A stretch of 64,000 nucleotides of DNA from a bacterium (GCA_023428375.1 JAEYYR010000002.1:310001-374000), one strand, 5' to 3'. Positions 52,441-62,015 are shown, numbered from the stretch's first letter. Translations and numbers: made by a program. Notes: generated from the letters alone by a model not told the origin.

Positions 52441-53627
52441 TGATATTTTTTATTTTCAATTTTATATGGGTATTCAGTCTAATAGGAATGGATGGATTAC
52501 CGAGTGAAATAATAGATATTATTGTGTCATATTCTTACGATAAAGAATTATTAAAAACAGCAAGCTCTATTACAGATCTTTATAAATCTATTGAACCATT
52601 TAATCGGCTTGCTCGATGTAATAAGAAATACTCTGAATGTATACGCAAAAGTCTTACCATCAAAGAATTATTTAAATCACGATTAGCAGAAATTGATAAA
52701 GAACGAAATATTTTTCTAAATAAATGGGAAACTTCCGCTGTTGAATGGGTTAGGACGAGCGAATTATGGGGAAAAGAAAGATGTGCTGTAAGATGCCTTA
52801 AGCCAATTCCTGTATATGTGGCACGATTTCTGAGAAATAATCAAAAAGACATTAACCAAAGAATAGCTGAAGTGCTTCATATATACTGGTTTCATGGCAG
52901 TTCTCGTATAACAAGTTTTACCAATATTTTACCGCTGCAAATTTGTTGTATTAGTTCAGAAATTAAAGACATTAAATTCTTATTAAATTTAAATGCAGAT
53001 CCAAATAAGAAAGATTTTGAAGGGCGAAATGCTTTAATGTTATTGTGTTCGTATAAGGATATAGGGATTTCTCAAGGTCTTGAAAAGATGTATTCGATTG
53101 CACAAATTTTAATACAGCACGGTACCGATGTAGACCTCCAAGATTCATCGGGCAAAACAGCGCTCATGTATGCATTTAGAGCATTTCAAGTTCCCTGTGA
53201 ATACTGGGATGAACGCGGCGGATATTGTCAAATAGGAGTGCCTCATACCGCATATAACATTCCATTAATTTATCTTCTGTTGGGATCAAGCAATAACCTT
53301 AATCTGCAAGATAATGAAGGAAATACTGCGTTATTTCATGCGTTGCGAAATTATCATGATATTGTCATCATTGATGAGCTTATTGCTAGAGGTGCCTCGG
53401 TAAATATAAAAAATAAAGATAATGAAACGCCATTATCGCTTGCCAGAAAATATTATAATTATGATTCAAAAGTAATTAGTCGTATTGATTCCTTAACATC
53501 AGCAAGAATAAAGCGCTTATCGTATGGAAGAAACAATCCTTTAATACATAGCCTTGTTGGTTTTTTGCAACTCGGATCATCAATTTTTTCTATTCGAAAA
53601 ACGTCTTGTTTTACTAGGTCGAATTAA
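52440..53627 (+). CDS. Secreted F-box-like ankyrin-repeat protein 2
   Basis: 395 residues with a signal peptide (MIFFIFNFIWVFSLIG). The N-terminal block GLPSEIIDIIVSYSYD followed by FNRLARCNKKYSECI has the L-P-x-E-I...C-x-x...W/Y-x-x order of an F-box, the clearest of the four. Ankyrin repeats follow: NADPNKKDFEGRNALML, GTDVDLQDSSGKTALMYA, NLNLQDNEGNTALFHAL, ARGASVNIKNKDNETPLSLA. Ends with the tail IKRLSYGRNNPL seen in its relatives. The start overlaps the preceding stop by one base. Confidence 0.82.
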   Translation: MIFFIFNFIWVFSLIGMDGLPSEIIDIIVSYSYDKELLKTASSITDLYKSIEPFNRLARCNKKYSECIRKSLTIKELFKSRLAEIDKERNIFLNKWETSAVEWVRTSELWGKERCAVRCLKPIPVYVARFLRNNQKDINQRIAEVLHIYWFHGSSRITSFTNILPLQICCISSEIKDIKFLLNLNADPNKKDFEGRNALMLLCSYKDIGISQGLEKMYSIAQILIQHGTDVDLQDSSGKTALMYAFRAFQVPCEYWDERGGYCQIGVPHTAYNIPLIYLLLGSSNNLNLQDNEGNTALFHALRNYHDIVIIDELIARGASVNIKNKDNETPLSLARKYYNYDSKVISRIDSLTSARIKRLSYGRNNPLIHSLVGFLQLGSSIFSIRKTSCFTRSN

Positions 53628-53701
53628 AATATACACAATGCAAAATTTCTTATAAAGCCTTAGGGACTTCCAGAAGCTAGCTATTATTCATATCACTTTG
53701 T

Positions 53702-54073
53702 TTACTTAGTAGTTGGTATTGAAGTTGGTTTGAATTCGAGAAATTTATTTTTTATTTGTTCAATTGATAATTCCGCGGATGCGTTCTTATTTATTGAGGC
53801 TAATTGATCTGCACATTTTAACTGCATTAATTTTTCTTCAGCTTCTTTCAGCTTAATTTTTTGTTTTTCACTTATGATGTTTTGTGGCATAGGCTTTGCT
53901 TGTTGCATAGCATAAAAATTAACTACGCGACCGTGGCAAGTTTCATTTCGTATGTATTTTCTACGAGGCATTTTGAAACTAGTCTTTTTAATTTTTGGTT
54001 GTTTTTGTTGGATCTCGGTCGCAAAACCAAAAAAATTTAAAGCAAGAAGCGCAGTGAAAATTGATTTGATCAT
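53702..54073 (-). CDS. Small secreted basic protein
   Basis: 123 residues. Signal peptide (MIKSIFTALLALNFFGFATE), then a Lys-rich region (KQPKIKKTSFKMPRRKYIR) and a short coiled-coil helix (EKQKIKLKEAEEKLMQLK). It lies on the opposite strand inside the ankyrin gene cluster. Unrelated to families A or B as far as I can see. Function unknown. Confidence 0.6.
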   Translation of the reverse strand: MIKSIFTALLALNFFGFATEIQQKQPKIKKTSFKMPRRKYIRNETCHGRVVNFYAMQQAKPMPQNIISEKQKIKLKEAEEKLMQLKCADQLASINKNASAELSIEQIKNKFLEFKPTSIPTTK

Positions 54074-54399
54074 ATAGTATCTATTTGTTTTAAGGTTATG
54101 TAATTTATTATAAATGATAAAAATGCTTTGTTAATAGCGTTTTTCGCGTTTTGTGATTCGCGATGATTTTTGAAAAGTTAGAAATTCAATTAAATTATGA
54201 ACAGGGATTTCTATATCAATGGCTATGGATAAATTAGAATAAATTATATTTTTATAATTAATGAATGAGGCCTTAAATATTGCGCTTGCTCATTAATTAT
54301 GCTTATTAGACATTTCTTTGCACTCATTTAATATTAATGCTACAGCTCAATGGTAATTAACATAAAATCGAGTTGTTCAACAAAATGCGGAATATTTAA
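54074..54399. other. AT-rich gap with no gene
   Basis: This 326-base stretch between the divergent genes at 54073 and 54400 has no ORF with a start and ribosome site, no tRNA and no strong inverted repeat. It must contain the two divergent promoters, but no convincing -35/-10 pair is visible. Confidence 0.5.
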
Positions 54400-55650
54400 A
54401 TGCTCAAATTTTTGCTTTTCTTATGTATAACGATTTTGAATTCTATCGAGAAACAGCCACAGGAAATATGGAATGAAATTCTTACTCATAGTTATAATCG
54501 ACATGATATAGAGTCAGCAGAATGTTTGGTGGATATTTATCGATCGTTAGAAGTTTGCAATAAATTGGCTCGATGTAATAGGCAATGGTATACATTAGTC
54601 CATAATCTTTTTGATCAAAAATATGATAATTCTAGTGAGCTTACTGTTAAAGAATTTTGCCAGAGAAAATTAGGTCTAATTCAGGATGAACGGAGTGATG
54701 TTTTATCATATTGGCTTTCGTGGAGAATTTCTTGGAAATATTATAATCCACCGTATGACAAAAACTCGTGGGGACATAAATACGGAATAATAAGTTATTG
54801 CAGAATTCCTCAGGAACAAAGAGAATATATTGAATCACATGTGCATGATATTAATCAACCATTAATGAATATTGAGCTGGAATATGCCCACAATGGAGGT
54901 TATGGTAATTCAAGTTTTTTATTTGTGTTACCATTGCATATTACATGTCTCAGTAAGGAATTGCCCGATATACGTTTTTTAATACGATGTGGTGCTGATG
55001 TTAATAAACAAAATCGTTTTGGTAAACATGCGCTCAATTGTATGGTCAGTTATGAAAAGATGGGATTTGCTCCAGGCTTTAAGAAGGCATATAAAGTTGC
55101 AGAACTTTTACTGCAAAACGGTTTAAATATTAATCAACAAGATAATTTAGGCAAAACGGCTCTTATGAATGTGATGAGAAAATATGATGTTCCATTACGT
55201 TCTTTTATGAGAGATGGTGGTTATACACAAGGAGGTGGAAGATCGACGGGCTTTCCCTTTAAATTAGTTAAATTGCTTATTGACGCCACAACCGATTTTA
55301 ATATTCCTGATAATCAAGGCAACACTCTATTATTCTATTTACTCAAAAAATATCCTAATTATCGCAAAAAATATTCACTCCTAGAAATATTAAAAAAAAT
55401 AATCGATAAAGGTGCGAATGTGAATGTAATGAATGAGATGAAACAAACTCCGTTAGACATTGCACGAGAAAAACAAGATGCAGAAATTATTTCGTTTATA
55501 GAATCTAGAACAACTCAGAAGTTAATACGATTAATGTATGCTCAAAATAATCCATACCGTGAATATTCTTATTTAATTCAACAGTATGTAGTACCAAAGT
55601 TTAAATCAGCTATCAAAACGATCCAGCATTTAAATTTTAAATTCGTATGA
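54400..55650 (+). CDS. Secreted F-box-like ankyrin-repeat protein 3
   Basis: 416 residues with signal peptide (MLKFLLFLCITILNS). F-box-like segment KQPQEIWNEILTHSY..., with NKLARCNRQWYTLVHNLF closely resembling the end of an F-box. Ankyrin repeats: CGADVNKQNRFGKHALNC, GLNINQQDNLGKTALMNV, DFNIPDNQGNTLLFYLL, KGANVNVMNEMKQTPLDIA. C-terminal tail KLIRLMYAQNNPY. It ends 4 bases into the next gene (ATGA). Same unusual insertion (DGGYTQGG) between repeats as in gene 2 (ERGGYCQIG). Confidence 0.82.
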   Translation: MLKFLLFLCITILNSIEKQPQEIWNEILTHSYNRHDIESAECLVDIYRSLEVCNKLARCNRQWYTLVHNLFDQKYDNSSELTVKEFCQRKLGLIQDERSDVLSYWLSWRISWKYYNPPYDKNSWGHKYGIISYCRIPQEQREYIESHVHDINQPLMNIELEYAHNGGYGNSSFLFVLPLHITCLSKELPDIRFLIRCGADVNKQNRFGKHALNCMVSYEKMGFAPGFKKAYKVAELLLQNGLNINQQDNLGKTALMNVMRKYDVPLRSFMRDGGYTQGGGRSTGFPFKLVKLLIDATTDFNIPDNQGNTLLFYLLKKYPNYRKKYSLLEILKKIIDKGANVNVMNEMKQTPLDIAREKQDAEIISFIESRTTQKLIRLMYAQNNPYREYSYLIQQYVVPKFKSAIKTIQHLNFKFV

Positions 55651-56165
55651 AAAAAATATTGATAGCAGGCCTCGTTTTTTTTAATTATTTAAGTACCAAC
55701 GAATTACCGTTATGTGACGATCTTATAAAATTATTAGCGTCAAATTATTTAATCGATTACTCAGCTTTGAAGGATTCAAAATCTATTCGTGAATTGTATT
55801 GTTCAATAGCTCCATTTAACTCTTTAGCCAAAGTCAATAAAAAATTAAACGCGATTTTGGAGCACTGTCGATTGCAATTAAATAAAAATCTGGAAAGTAA
55901 ATCTTTACAAACATATTTTGATGATAGATTATCGCATTTAAAGCAAACACGACAGGAGCATGTGAATAACTGGTGTGCGCCATATATAAAGTTTGATTAT
56001 TATTACCAAGCAACAGGACAATGCAGAGGATTTGCAGGTAATTTTCAAATCGTAGATGTACCAGATTCTTCTTTTTCAATGACCGTATTAAATCCTCGTG
56101 AACACTTAATTGTTCAAAATGTATATAACAATTATAATTTTCAAGAATTAAATAAACCGCTTTAA
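55647..56165 (+). CDS. F-box-like ankyrin-repeat protein 4, N-terminal fragment
   Basis: 172 residues to an in-frame TAA at 56163-56165. It has a signal peptide (MKKILIAGLVFFNYLST) and the F-box-like region of its relatives (LPLCDDLIKLLASNY, FNSLAKVNKKLNAIL). The stop lies exactly where relatives have the DINQP- type segment (here ELNKPL), and the same frame continues after it into ankyrin repeats (next entry). So this is the front half of a gene of about 405 codons. It may be a young pseudogene, read through, or a sequencing error. Confidence 0.7.
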   Translation: MKKILIAGLVFFNYLSTNELPLCDDLIKLLASNYLIDYSALKDSKSIRELYCSIAPFNSLAKVNKKLNAILEHCRLQLNKNLESKSLQTYFDDRLSHLKQTRQEHVNNWCAPYIKFDYYYQATGQCRGFAGNFQIVDVPDSSFSMTVLNPREHLIVQNVYNNYNFQELNKPL

Positions 56166-56240
56166 TTTGATGTCACCATAATTTTTCAAAAAAATACGGA
56201 CATAATTAAAAAGGATGTATTATTATTACATCTTTTTTGC

Positions 56241-56864
56241 ATGTGTGCCCGATTGAGTAATATAAAAAAATTAATCCAATGGGGTGCTGATCCTAATGCC
56301 ACGAATAAGAGTGGGAAAACGGCTCTATTGGCTTTTACTGAGATGTATACCTCTTGCCTTGCAGAATTATCAATTGGCATTGATAGGTACGCTGCGGTCA
56401 TTAATTTATTGCTAAACAGCGGTGCAAATATTGATAGCCAAGACAACAATGGCTTTACGGCATTGATGAATATGATGCAAAAGCATGTGATATTTGACGA
56501 ACGAGGAGGAAATCAAAGGTCAAATATTGTATTGATTGATATATTATTAAGCTATCATCCTAAAATTAATCTTAAAGACCACCAAGGTAATACTGCTCTT
56601 ATGCATGCGTTGCAGCAGAAACATGGATCAGTGGTCATAAATAAATTGTTAAATTCTGGTGCAGCGGTAAATATTAGAAATAAAAATGGTCAGACGCCAC
56701 TCTACTTAGCTTTAAATAATTATAGTCAGCATGATCCGGTCATTACTATCATTCGCTCAAAAACATCAAATAAATATAAACGATTAACATTCGCTCAAAA
56801 TAATCCATTACATGAAATAGGGTATTTATTTTCTCAATACTTAAGCAAAAATAATGATATCTAA
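56241..56864 (+). CDS. Ankyrin-repeat protein 4, C-terminal fragment
   Basis: 207 residues if translation restarts at ATG 56241, but the reading frame is open from 56166 and continuous with the gene upstream, so this is more likely the back half of a gene cut by one stop codon. Ankyrin repeats: WGADPNATNKSGKTALLA, GANIDSQDNNGFTALMNM, INLKDHQGNTALMHAL and GAAVNIRNKNGQTPLYLA. Ends with the family tail YKRLTFAQNNPLHE. No ribosome site is visible before 56241. Confidence 0.65.
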   Translation: MCARLSNIKKLIQWGADPNATNKSGKTALLAFTEMYTSCLAELSIGIDRYAAVINLLLNSGANIDSQDNNGFTALMNMMQKHVIFDERGGNQRSNIVLIDILLSYHPKINLKDHQGNTALMHALQQKHGSVVINKLLNSGAAVNIRNKNGQTPLYLALNNYSQHDPVITIIRSKTSNKYKRLTFAQNNPLHEIGYLFSQYLSKNNDI

Positions 56865-56967
56865 ATCAGAGCATGCTCGTATTGTGCTAAAACCTTCTTA
56901 TTGTGAGCATGGATTATGTCATTTCTTTTGATAGACTATATATTCATTTAAAATTTTGAGTTTCTGT

Positions 56968-59367
56968 ATGTCAGTAGTTTTATCACCCTTAATGCGCCAA
57001 TATGTTGCTATTAAAGAACAGTATCGAGACACCTTATTACTGTTTCAAGTTGGTGATTTTTATGAATTATTTTTTGAAGATGCACAAAACGCAGCACACT
57101 ATTTGGGAATTACTCTCACAAAACGTGGGATGATTGGTAATGATCCTATTCCACTTTGTGGTGTACCGGTACATATGGTTGACCATTATTTACAAAAATT
57201 GGTGAAAGGCGGTCACAAAGTAGCATTGTGCAAGCAGTTGTCTGAACCCGTGCCCGGTAAGATTGTTGAAAGGGCGGTTACCCAAGTAATCACTCCAGGT
57301 ACCATTATTGATGCCCCATTAATGCAAGATATTAATTCCCAATATCTTGTAGCAATAGCTGATAGCAACCAAACACGAGCTTTAGTCATGTGTGAAGTTA
57401 TTAGCGGGTCAGTCTCGGTTACAACTTTTGAACGTACTAATAAACAACTATTAGAAGATGAATTAGCTCGCATTTGTCCACGAGAAATTTTGATTTCTGA
57501 CTCAAAACCAGATGCTGCTCTCATTTCTCTTTTAAAAACGCGAGGATATGTTGTTTCAGTTTTAGATACTATGTATTGGAAAGAGTATCTGGAAAAGGCT
57601 CAATCAGAGTTTCAATCAATCGCCTCGCACCATCCTTTAGTCATTAATTCTGCAGCTGCGCAAGAAGCGCTCATACTTATGTATGCATGCATTTTGCGTA
57701 ATCAACCACACGCATTACAGTTTCTACAAAATATTGAATGGTACGTGCCACAGAATTTTTTGCAGCTTGATGAAACTACACAACGTAATTTAGAAATTGT
57801 TGAACCACTGCTCAATCATGCAGAATCATTAACGTTGTTTAAGGTATTAAATGAATGTGTAACAGCTATGGGATCTCGCGCTCTTAAATCGTGGTTATTG
57901 CGACCGCTTATTAATAAAGAGCAGATTGAACAACGTCATAGGTGGGTAAGACTTTTTAAAGAAAATCCGAGAATATGTTTATTGGTGCGTAGTTTATTAA
58001 AAGAAATAGGCGACTTAGAACGAATTTTAGGTCGAATTGCACTTAACAAATCTTCTGCGCACGATTATCGCAATTTAATGCATGCCCTTGAGAAAGTTCC
58101 CCAAATACATCAAATGATTAGCCGTCTTTCTGATGATAGTCTTCTAGGGATAGCTTTTAACGCTATTGAGGCATGTGCAACGGTGTGCAATTTTCTTTCT
58201 GTGGCATTAAATCAAGATGAAACAAAAGATTGGATAATTAAAGAAGGATTTAATCAAGAACTTGATAGATTGCGAGATTTAGTTGCTAATGGCAGTGATG
58301 CAATTTTAAGATTTGAGCAAGAAGAACAGTCACGAACTGGTATCAATTCTTTAAAAATAAGGGACCATCAATCACATGGTTATGGCATAGAAGTAACAAA
58401 AACAAATTTGCATTTGGTGCCTTCCGATTATATTCGCGTTCAATCCCTAGTGAATAAAGATCGTTTTACGACCTCAGCATTAAAAGATTTGGAGTTTGCA
58501 TTACGCCAATCGCATATACAAAGTGCAGATTTAGAAAAGCAATTATTTAATGAACTTACCCAGCATATTGTACATCATTTGGCTGATTTCCGTTCTATTG
58601 CGCTATGGTTAACAAAAGTTGATATTTTAACTACCTTTGGTTATTTGGCGTATCAACGTGGTTACGTACAGCCACATGTAGTCAATGAACGTGTTGTCCA
58701 GGTCAATAAAGGAAAACATCCCGTTGTGGCAGAAGTGCTGAAACATGATTTTAAACCTAATTCTGTATTTTTAAATGATGATCAACGATTATTAGTTATT
58801 ACAGGTCCTAATATGGGTGGTAAATCTACTTATCTGCGGCAAATTGCGTTGCAACTTATTATGTGCCAAGCCGGTTCATTTATTCCTGCAGAAGATGCAA
58901 TATTGATGATTGTTGATCGTATCTTCACACGTATTGGTGCTTCTGACAATGTTGCGCGAGGTGAAAGTACTTTTTATGTAGAAATGAAAGAGGCCGCAAT
59001 GATTTGTGCATCAGCGACGATAAATAGTTTGGTAATTCTTGATGAAATTGGACGTGGCACCAGCACCTATGATGGCCTTGCTTTAGCGCAGGCAATATTA
59101 GAATATATGTACGAAGATCGTCAATCTCGCTGCCTATTTGCTACCCATTATCACGAATTAACTGAACTTGCTCACCATTTGCCAGCAGTAAAAAATTATC
59201 ATGCAGCATCTTTATCTGATGGTGAAAAAGTAGTGTTATTGCATGAAATTTGGCCGGGTGTCGCTGAAGGAAGCTTTGGTATTGCAGTTGCTCAAATGGC
59301 TCAAATGCCAGACAAAATTATCAATCGTGCGCGTGTTCTAAAAAGCCATTATGAATCAGTGCGTTGA
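56968..59367 (+). CDS. mutS: DNA mismatch repair protein MutS
   Basis: 799 residues from the ATG at 56968; a TTG at 56956 is a longer alternative. Mismatch-recognition ATPase. Domain I contains FQVGDFYELFFEDA with the F-x-E mismatch-reading motif; core, clamp and ATPase domains follow, with Walker A GPNMGGKSTYL near residue 615, and DEIGRGTSTYDGLALA and TTATHYHEL-type FATHYHEL. Slightly short of E. coli MutS (853), mainly because the C-terminal tetramer tail is missing. Its last 19 bases overlap the convergent gene at 59349. Confidence 0.95.
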   Translation: MSVVLSPLMRQYVAIKEQYRDTLLLFQVGDFYELFFEDAQNAAHYLGITLTKRGMIGNDPIPLCGVPVHMVDHYLQKLVKGGHKVALCKQLSEPVPGKIVERAVTQVITPGTIIDAPLMQDINSQYLVAIADSNQTRALVMCEVISGSVSVTTFERTNKQLLEDELARICPREILISDSKPDAALISLLKTRGYVVSVLDTMYWKEYLEKAQSEFQSIASHHPLVINSAAAQEALILMYACILRNQPHALQFLQNIEWYVPQNFLQLDETTQRNLEIVEPLLNHAESLTLFKVLNECVTAMGSRALKSWLLRPLINKEQIEQRHRWVRLFKENPRICLLVRSLLKEIGDLERILGRIALNKSSAHDYRNLMHALEKVPQIHQMISRLSDDSLLGIAFNAIEACATVCNFLSVALNQDETKDWIIKEGFNQELDRLRDLVANGSDAILRFEQEEQSRTGINSLKIRDHQSHGYGIEVTKTNLHLVPSDYIRVQSLVNKDRFTTSALKDLEFALRQSHIQSADLEKQLFNELTQHIVHHLADFRSIALWLTKVDILTTFGYLAYQRGYVQPHVVNERVVQVNKGKHPVVAEVLKHDFKPNSVFLNDDQRLLVITGPNMGGKSTYLRQIALQLIMCQAGSFIPAEDAILMIVDRIFTRIGASDNVARGESTFYVEMKEAAMICASATINSLVILDEIGRGTSTYDGLALAQAILEYMYEDRQSRCLFATHYHELTELAHHLPAVKNYHAASLSDGEKVVLLHEIWPGVAEGSFGIAVAQMAQMPDKIINRARVLKSHYESVR

Positions 59368-59837
59368 CGTAACGTTGCTAATTTAGCAATTGATTGTTCT
59401 TCCAACAAAGTATGTTCTAGCATGCTTTGACGTGAAAAGTATGGTTCCAGCCCAAATGCGAAAAATTTATAGCGCAATTGTGTTTCTCTATCCAGAGTAT
59501 TAAAAAATCTTGTATCACGCACTACGTCATCTGCTAAATCAGAAACAGTTTGGGTAATGTTAATTAAAAATTGTTGGGTAAGTATGTCAATTTGACGAAG
59601 ATTTTCAACGCCAATTTTCTTTCCAGTCTCTATATGATTATCAAATACTTTATTATTAATGCTTATAATTTGTTCAATCATTTGAGGCGTATTTTTATTA
59701 GAATTTGACTGATATTGGAAAAGTATTATTTCGGTGTCAGTAATTGCATTTTGATGCATGGCGTGGTAATTATTAACCACATCTAATAAATCTTGAGCGT
59801 TAAGACTGGTTGCAAAAAGAATAATGATATACAACAT
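59349..59837 (-). CDS. Small secreted helical protein
   Basis: 162 residues with signal peptide MLYIIILFATSLNAQ. The rest is helical, with Gln/Asn-rich and Leu-rich stretches (QMIEQIISINNKVFDN and ATLRQRTDS at the end). No family recognised. It overlaps the 3' end of mutS by 19 bases on the opposite strand. One of a cluster of five small exported proteins on the minus strand from 59349 to 62354. Confidence 0.6.
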   Translation of the reverse strand: MLYIIILFATSLNAQDLLDVVNNYHAMHQNAITDTEIILFQYQSNSNKNTPQMIEQIISINNKVFDNHIETGKKIGVENLRQIDILTQQFLINITQTVSDLADDVVRDTRFFNTLDRETQLRYKFFAFGLEPYFSRQSMLEHTLLEEQSIAKLATLRQRTDS

Positions 59838-59912
59838 GTAGGACTAGGGGTTAAAATTAATAAACGTTAATAGTATGCAGTTAGTTAATTTTTTGTCTAA
59901 TGCACATTTTAA

Positions 59913-60275
59913 TTATTGAGAAATTTCATTTTTATAGTTTTTTTTTGCAGCAACTAGTGCATGAAACTGATTATAGGTTTGGTAGTGTTGCAGATATAAC
60001 TGGGTATTTTTCATAAAAAGTGATTGAATTTGTTCACTTGTCATATAATTGCAAACAGATTGAACATACGCTTGTAGTGAATAGCCATGTGAAAAATTGG
60101 TGATCTGTGGTAATTGTGCTATTCGTTGTTGAACGACGTATGATAATTCATTCATATAGAGTGGATTATGAGCATAAAGTCTTCGTTCAAGCTCCAATAT
60201 CAAAATTCGATCTACTGCATTTTCTAGAGAGTTATACGAATGTATAAATGATGCCATAAACGCTAATAAAATCAT
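59913..60275 (-). CDS. Small secreted helical protein
   Basis: 120 residues with a short signal peptide (MILLAFMASFIHSY). Helical and rich in Gln, Tyr and Leu (QVQSVCNY-like segment, QLYLQHYQTYNQF). A tandem ACAGGGGAT duplication lies just upstream of the start and includes the ribosome site. No family recognised. Twenty-four bases separate it from the upstream gene at 60300. Confidence 0.6.
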   Translation of the reverse strand: MILLAFMASFIHSYNSLENAVDRILILELERRLYAHNPLYMNELSYVVQQRIAQLPQITNFSHGYSLQAYVQSVCNYMTSEQIQSLFMKNTQLYLQHYQTYNQFHALVAAKKNYKNEISQ

Positions 60276-60299
60276 CCCCTGTAATCCCCTGTATTTTAA

Positions 60300-60779
60300 T
60301 TATTTTTGATATAATGCTTTCGTTTCAAAATTAAGAAAATTGAAAATATTGTGCAAAAGTTCCTGTGGATGATAATCATTATCTCCTTGATCTTCATCAC
60401 CCTCAGATCGTTTAGGCTTACTTTTTTTCGTACGGTCGGCATCTATATATCTAAATATTTTTTGTAATTCTTCAATTTCTTTGTCTGTATACGAAGCTGC
60501 ACGTCTAATACCGTATTTATTATCCATTTTTTGACGCTGAATGCATTCATGTATAACCAGTAAGTGGCTGAATGCATCTTCCGATTTGTTCTTATGATAG
60601 TGGGCATGTACTTTTAAACGATCTTCTAATTCTAAATCGATATTTGGATAATAGCGCGTTGGATACGCATGTGACAGAAATGATCTAGAAATGCTGCAAC
60701 TATCTACATCTCCTTGATCTTCATCCGAGCAAAATATGAATCCTGCAAGCACTAGGTTTAGGATAATAAATTGTTTCAC
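60300..60779 (-). CDS. Small secreted acidic protein with DEDQGD repeat
   Basis: 159 residues with a signal peptide (MKQFIILNLVLAGFIFCS). The motif DEDQGD appears at the mature N-terminus and again near residue 128, encoded by an identical 18-base direct repeat (60381-60398 and 60708-60725). His- and Tyr-rich middle; a Lys-rich stretch KKSKPKRS. AAAGGG upstream of the start. Function unknown. Confidence 0.6.
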   Translation of the reverse strand: MKQFIILNLVLAGFIFCSDEDQGDVDSCSISRSFLSHAYPTRYYPNIDLELEDRLKVHAHYHKNKSEDAFSHLLVIHECIQRQKMDNKYGIRRAASYTDKEIEELQKIFRYIDADRTKKSKPKRSEGDEDQGDNDYHPQELLHNIFNFLNFETKALYQK

Positions 60780-60932
60780 GAAGAGCCCTTTCTAAAAAGT
60801 GTTATTAATTAGACATATGCTATTTTTATGATGCTATTTTTTGCATAATTTGATACAAAATTTTTTTTTAATAGCGCCAAATTTTTCATTTATTCATTAA
60901 GGCCAGTATGAACTTTTAGTTGTTTTTGTCTA

Positions 60933-60967
60933 ATAAATAAGGAGCTTTTTTAGAGCTCCTTATTTAT
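60933..60967 (-). terminator. Stem-loop downstream of the 187-aa gene
   Basis: A perfect 14-bp inverted repeat (60933-60946 and 60954-60967, 7-base loop) follows the stop at 60983 by 16 bases. Arms contain GGAGCT. The T-run on the minus strand is poor, but its position fits a terminator. Confidence 0.55.
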
Positions 60968-60982
60968 ATTTTTTTATATAAT

Positions 60983-61546
60983 TTAAAGATTAATAAATGG
61001 TCGTGCAGGTTTTATTTGCTGCTTTGGTTTTGTTGGATATGGCATAGGTTTTTTTTGCGGTGCTGAAGGCGCTTTGAAATAATTTTTGATCATTAAATAA
61101 TAATCATCGCCCGCTTTGCTGAGCGAAGAAGCGCCCATGCGAGGAATGCCAGAATTTTGTGCCGGTTGAATAAAATCTTGCGCTTCATACTTGATCGCAT
61201 ATTCAGCAGCGCGATCATTTGCCGTTAATTTATTAGTAATTTCAACAGGTGCTGGTGTTACTGATTGATACCAGGATCGGTAAAAATCTAAGTATTTAAG
61301 GAAATTTTCTTTTTCAGCCATGCTCGCTTGAGATGAATATTCTTTGAGCTTAGGTAAAACATTGTCAAAAGCTTGTTGGGCGGTCTTTTGTGGGATTACT
61401 AATTCAACCCCCTCATTAACGGCAGGATCCAATTCGCCTGGCTTTGGCAAAACACGAATTGCATCAGCTGTTGGTTGACGTAAGGATAGTGCTGCTCCAT
61501 TGCATGTGGCAATTACAGCACCTAATAAAATAAGATTTTTCTTCAT
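60983..61546 (-). CDS. Secreted protein with Pro/Lys-rich tail
   Basis: 187 residues from the ATG at 61546, with GGGGAG seven bases before it; the longer start at 61567 would put MVKRGVV in front of the signal peptide (MKKNLILLGAVIATCNGA). The middle is helical; the C-terminal 30 residues are Pro/Lys-rich (APQKKPMPYPTKPKQQ), as in linkers that contact the cell wall. No family recognised. Confidence 0.65.
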   Translation of the reverse strand: MKKNLILLGAVIATCNGAALSLRQPTADAIRVLPKPGELDPAVNEGVELVIPQKTAQQAFDNVLPKLKEYSSQASMAEKENFLKYLDFYRSWYQSVTPAPVEITNKLTANDRAAEYAIKYEAQDFIQPAQNSGIPRMGASSLSKAGDDYYLMIKNYFKAPSAPQKKPMPYPTKPKQQIKPARPFINL

Positions 61547-61599
61547 AACAACTCCCCTTTTGACCAATAATACTGGATATTCAAGGCTTTATTCAAGAT

Positions 61600-62013
61600 T
61601 TATTTCTTATTTAAAATGGCAAACATCTTATTTTGATAGTATTGCGATACGTCATCTTTTCTATTAGTGAAGAAAATTTTGTATTTATCGGTTTTGATTT
61701 TTTGAATAAAAAAATTTTTGAGGAATAATTCACTAGAAACGTCATCTAACGAATATTTTTGAAGTTTTGGTTCATCAACAAATGCTATTGGTTCAGCTTT
61801 AGAAGTTATTCTAGGTCCGTAAAATTTAAGGCTGTTCTGATATTTTTCAGGACATTTTTTGGCGGCAATGAAATGTTGTGCAAGTATTTTGGTGTTTCCT
61901 GATATATCTATTCCCGTATAATAATCGCATTCAATAATAGATGGTTTAAATTGATCATTAGAATCGATGAAGAAAAATGAAAATACTACAGCAATCATCC
62001 TTATTTTATTCAT
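61600..62013 (-). CDS. Small secreted protein, unknown
   Basis: 137 residues with signal peptide MNKIRMIAVVFSFFFIDS. Lys- and Phe-rich mature part, ending with KYKIFFTNRKDDVSQYYQNKMF. Two Cys (IIECDYY, KKCPEK). Two bases separate its start from the stop of the gene upstream, so the pair is one operon. No family recognised. Confidence 0.6.
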   Translation of the reverse strand: MNKIRMIAVVFSFFFIDSNDQFKPSIIECDYYTGIDISGNTKILAQHFIAAKKCPEKYQNSLKFYGPRITSKAEPIAFVDEPKLQKYSLDDVSSELFLKNFFIQKIKTDKYKIFFTNRKDDVSQYYQNKMFAILNKK

Positions 62014-62015
62014 GC

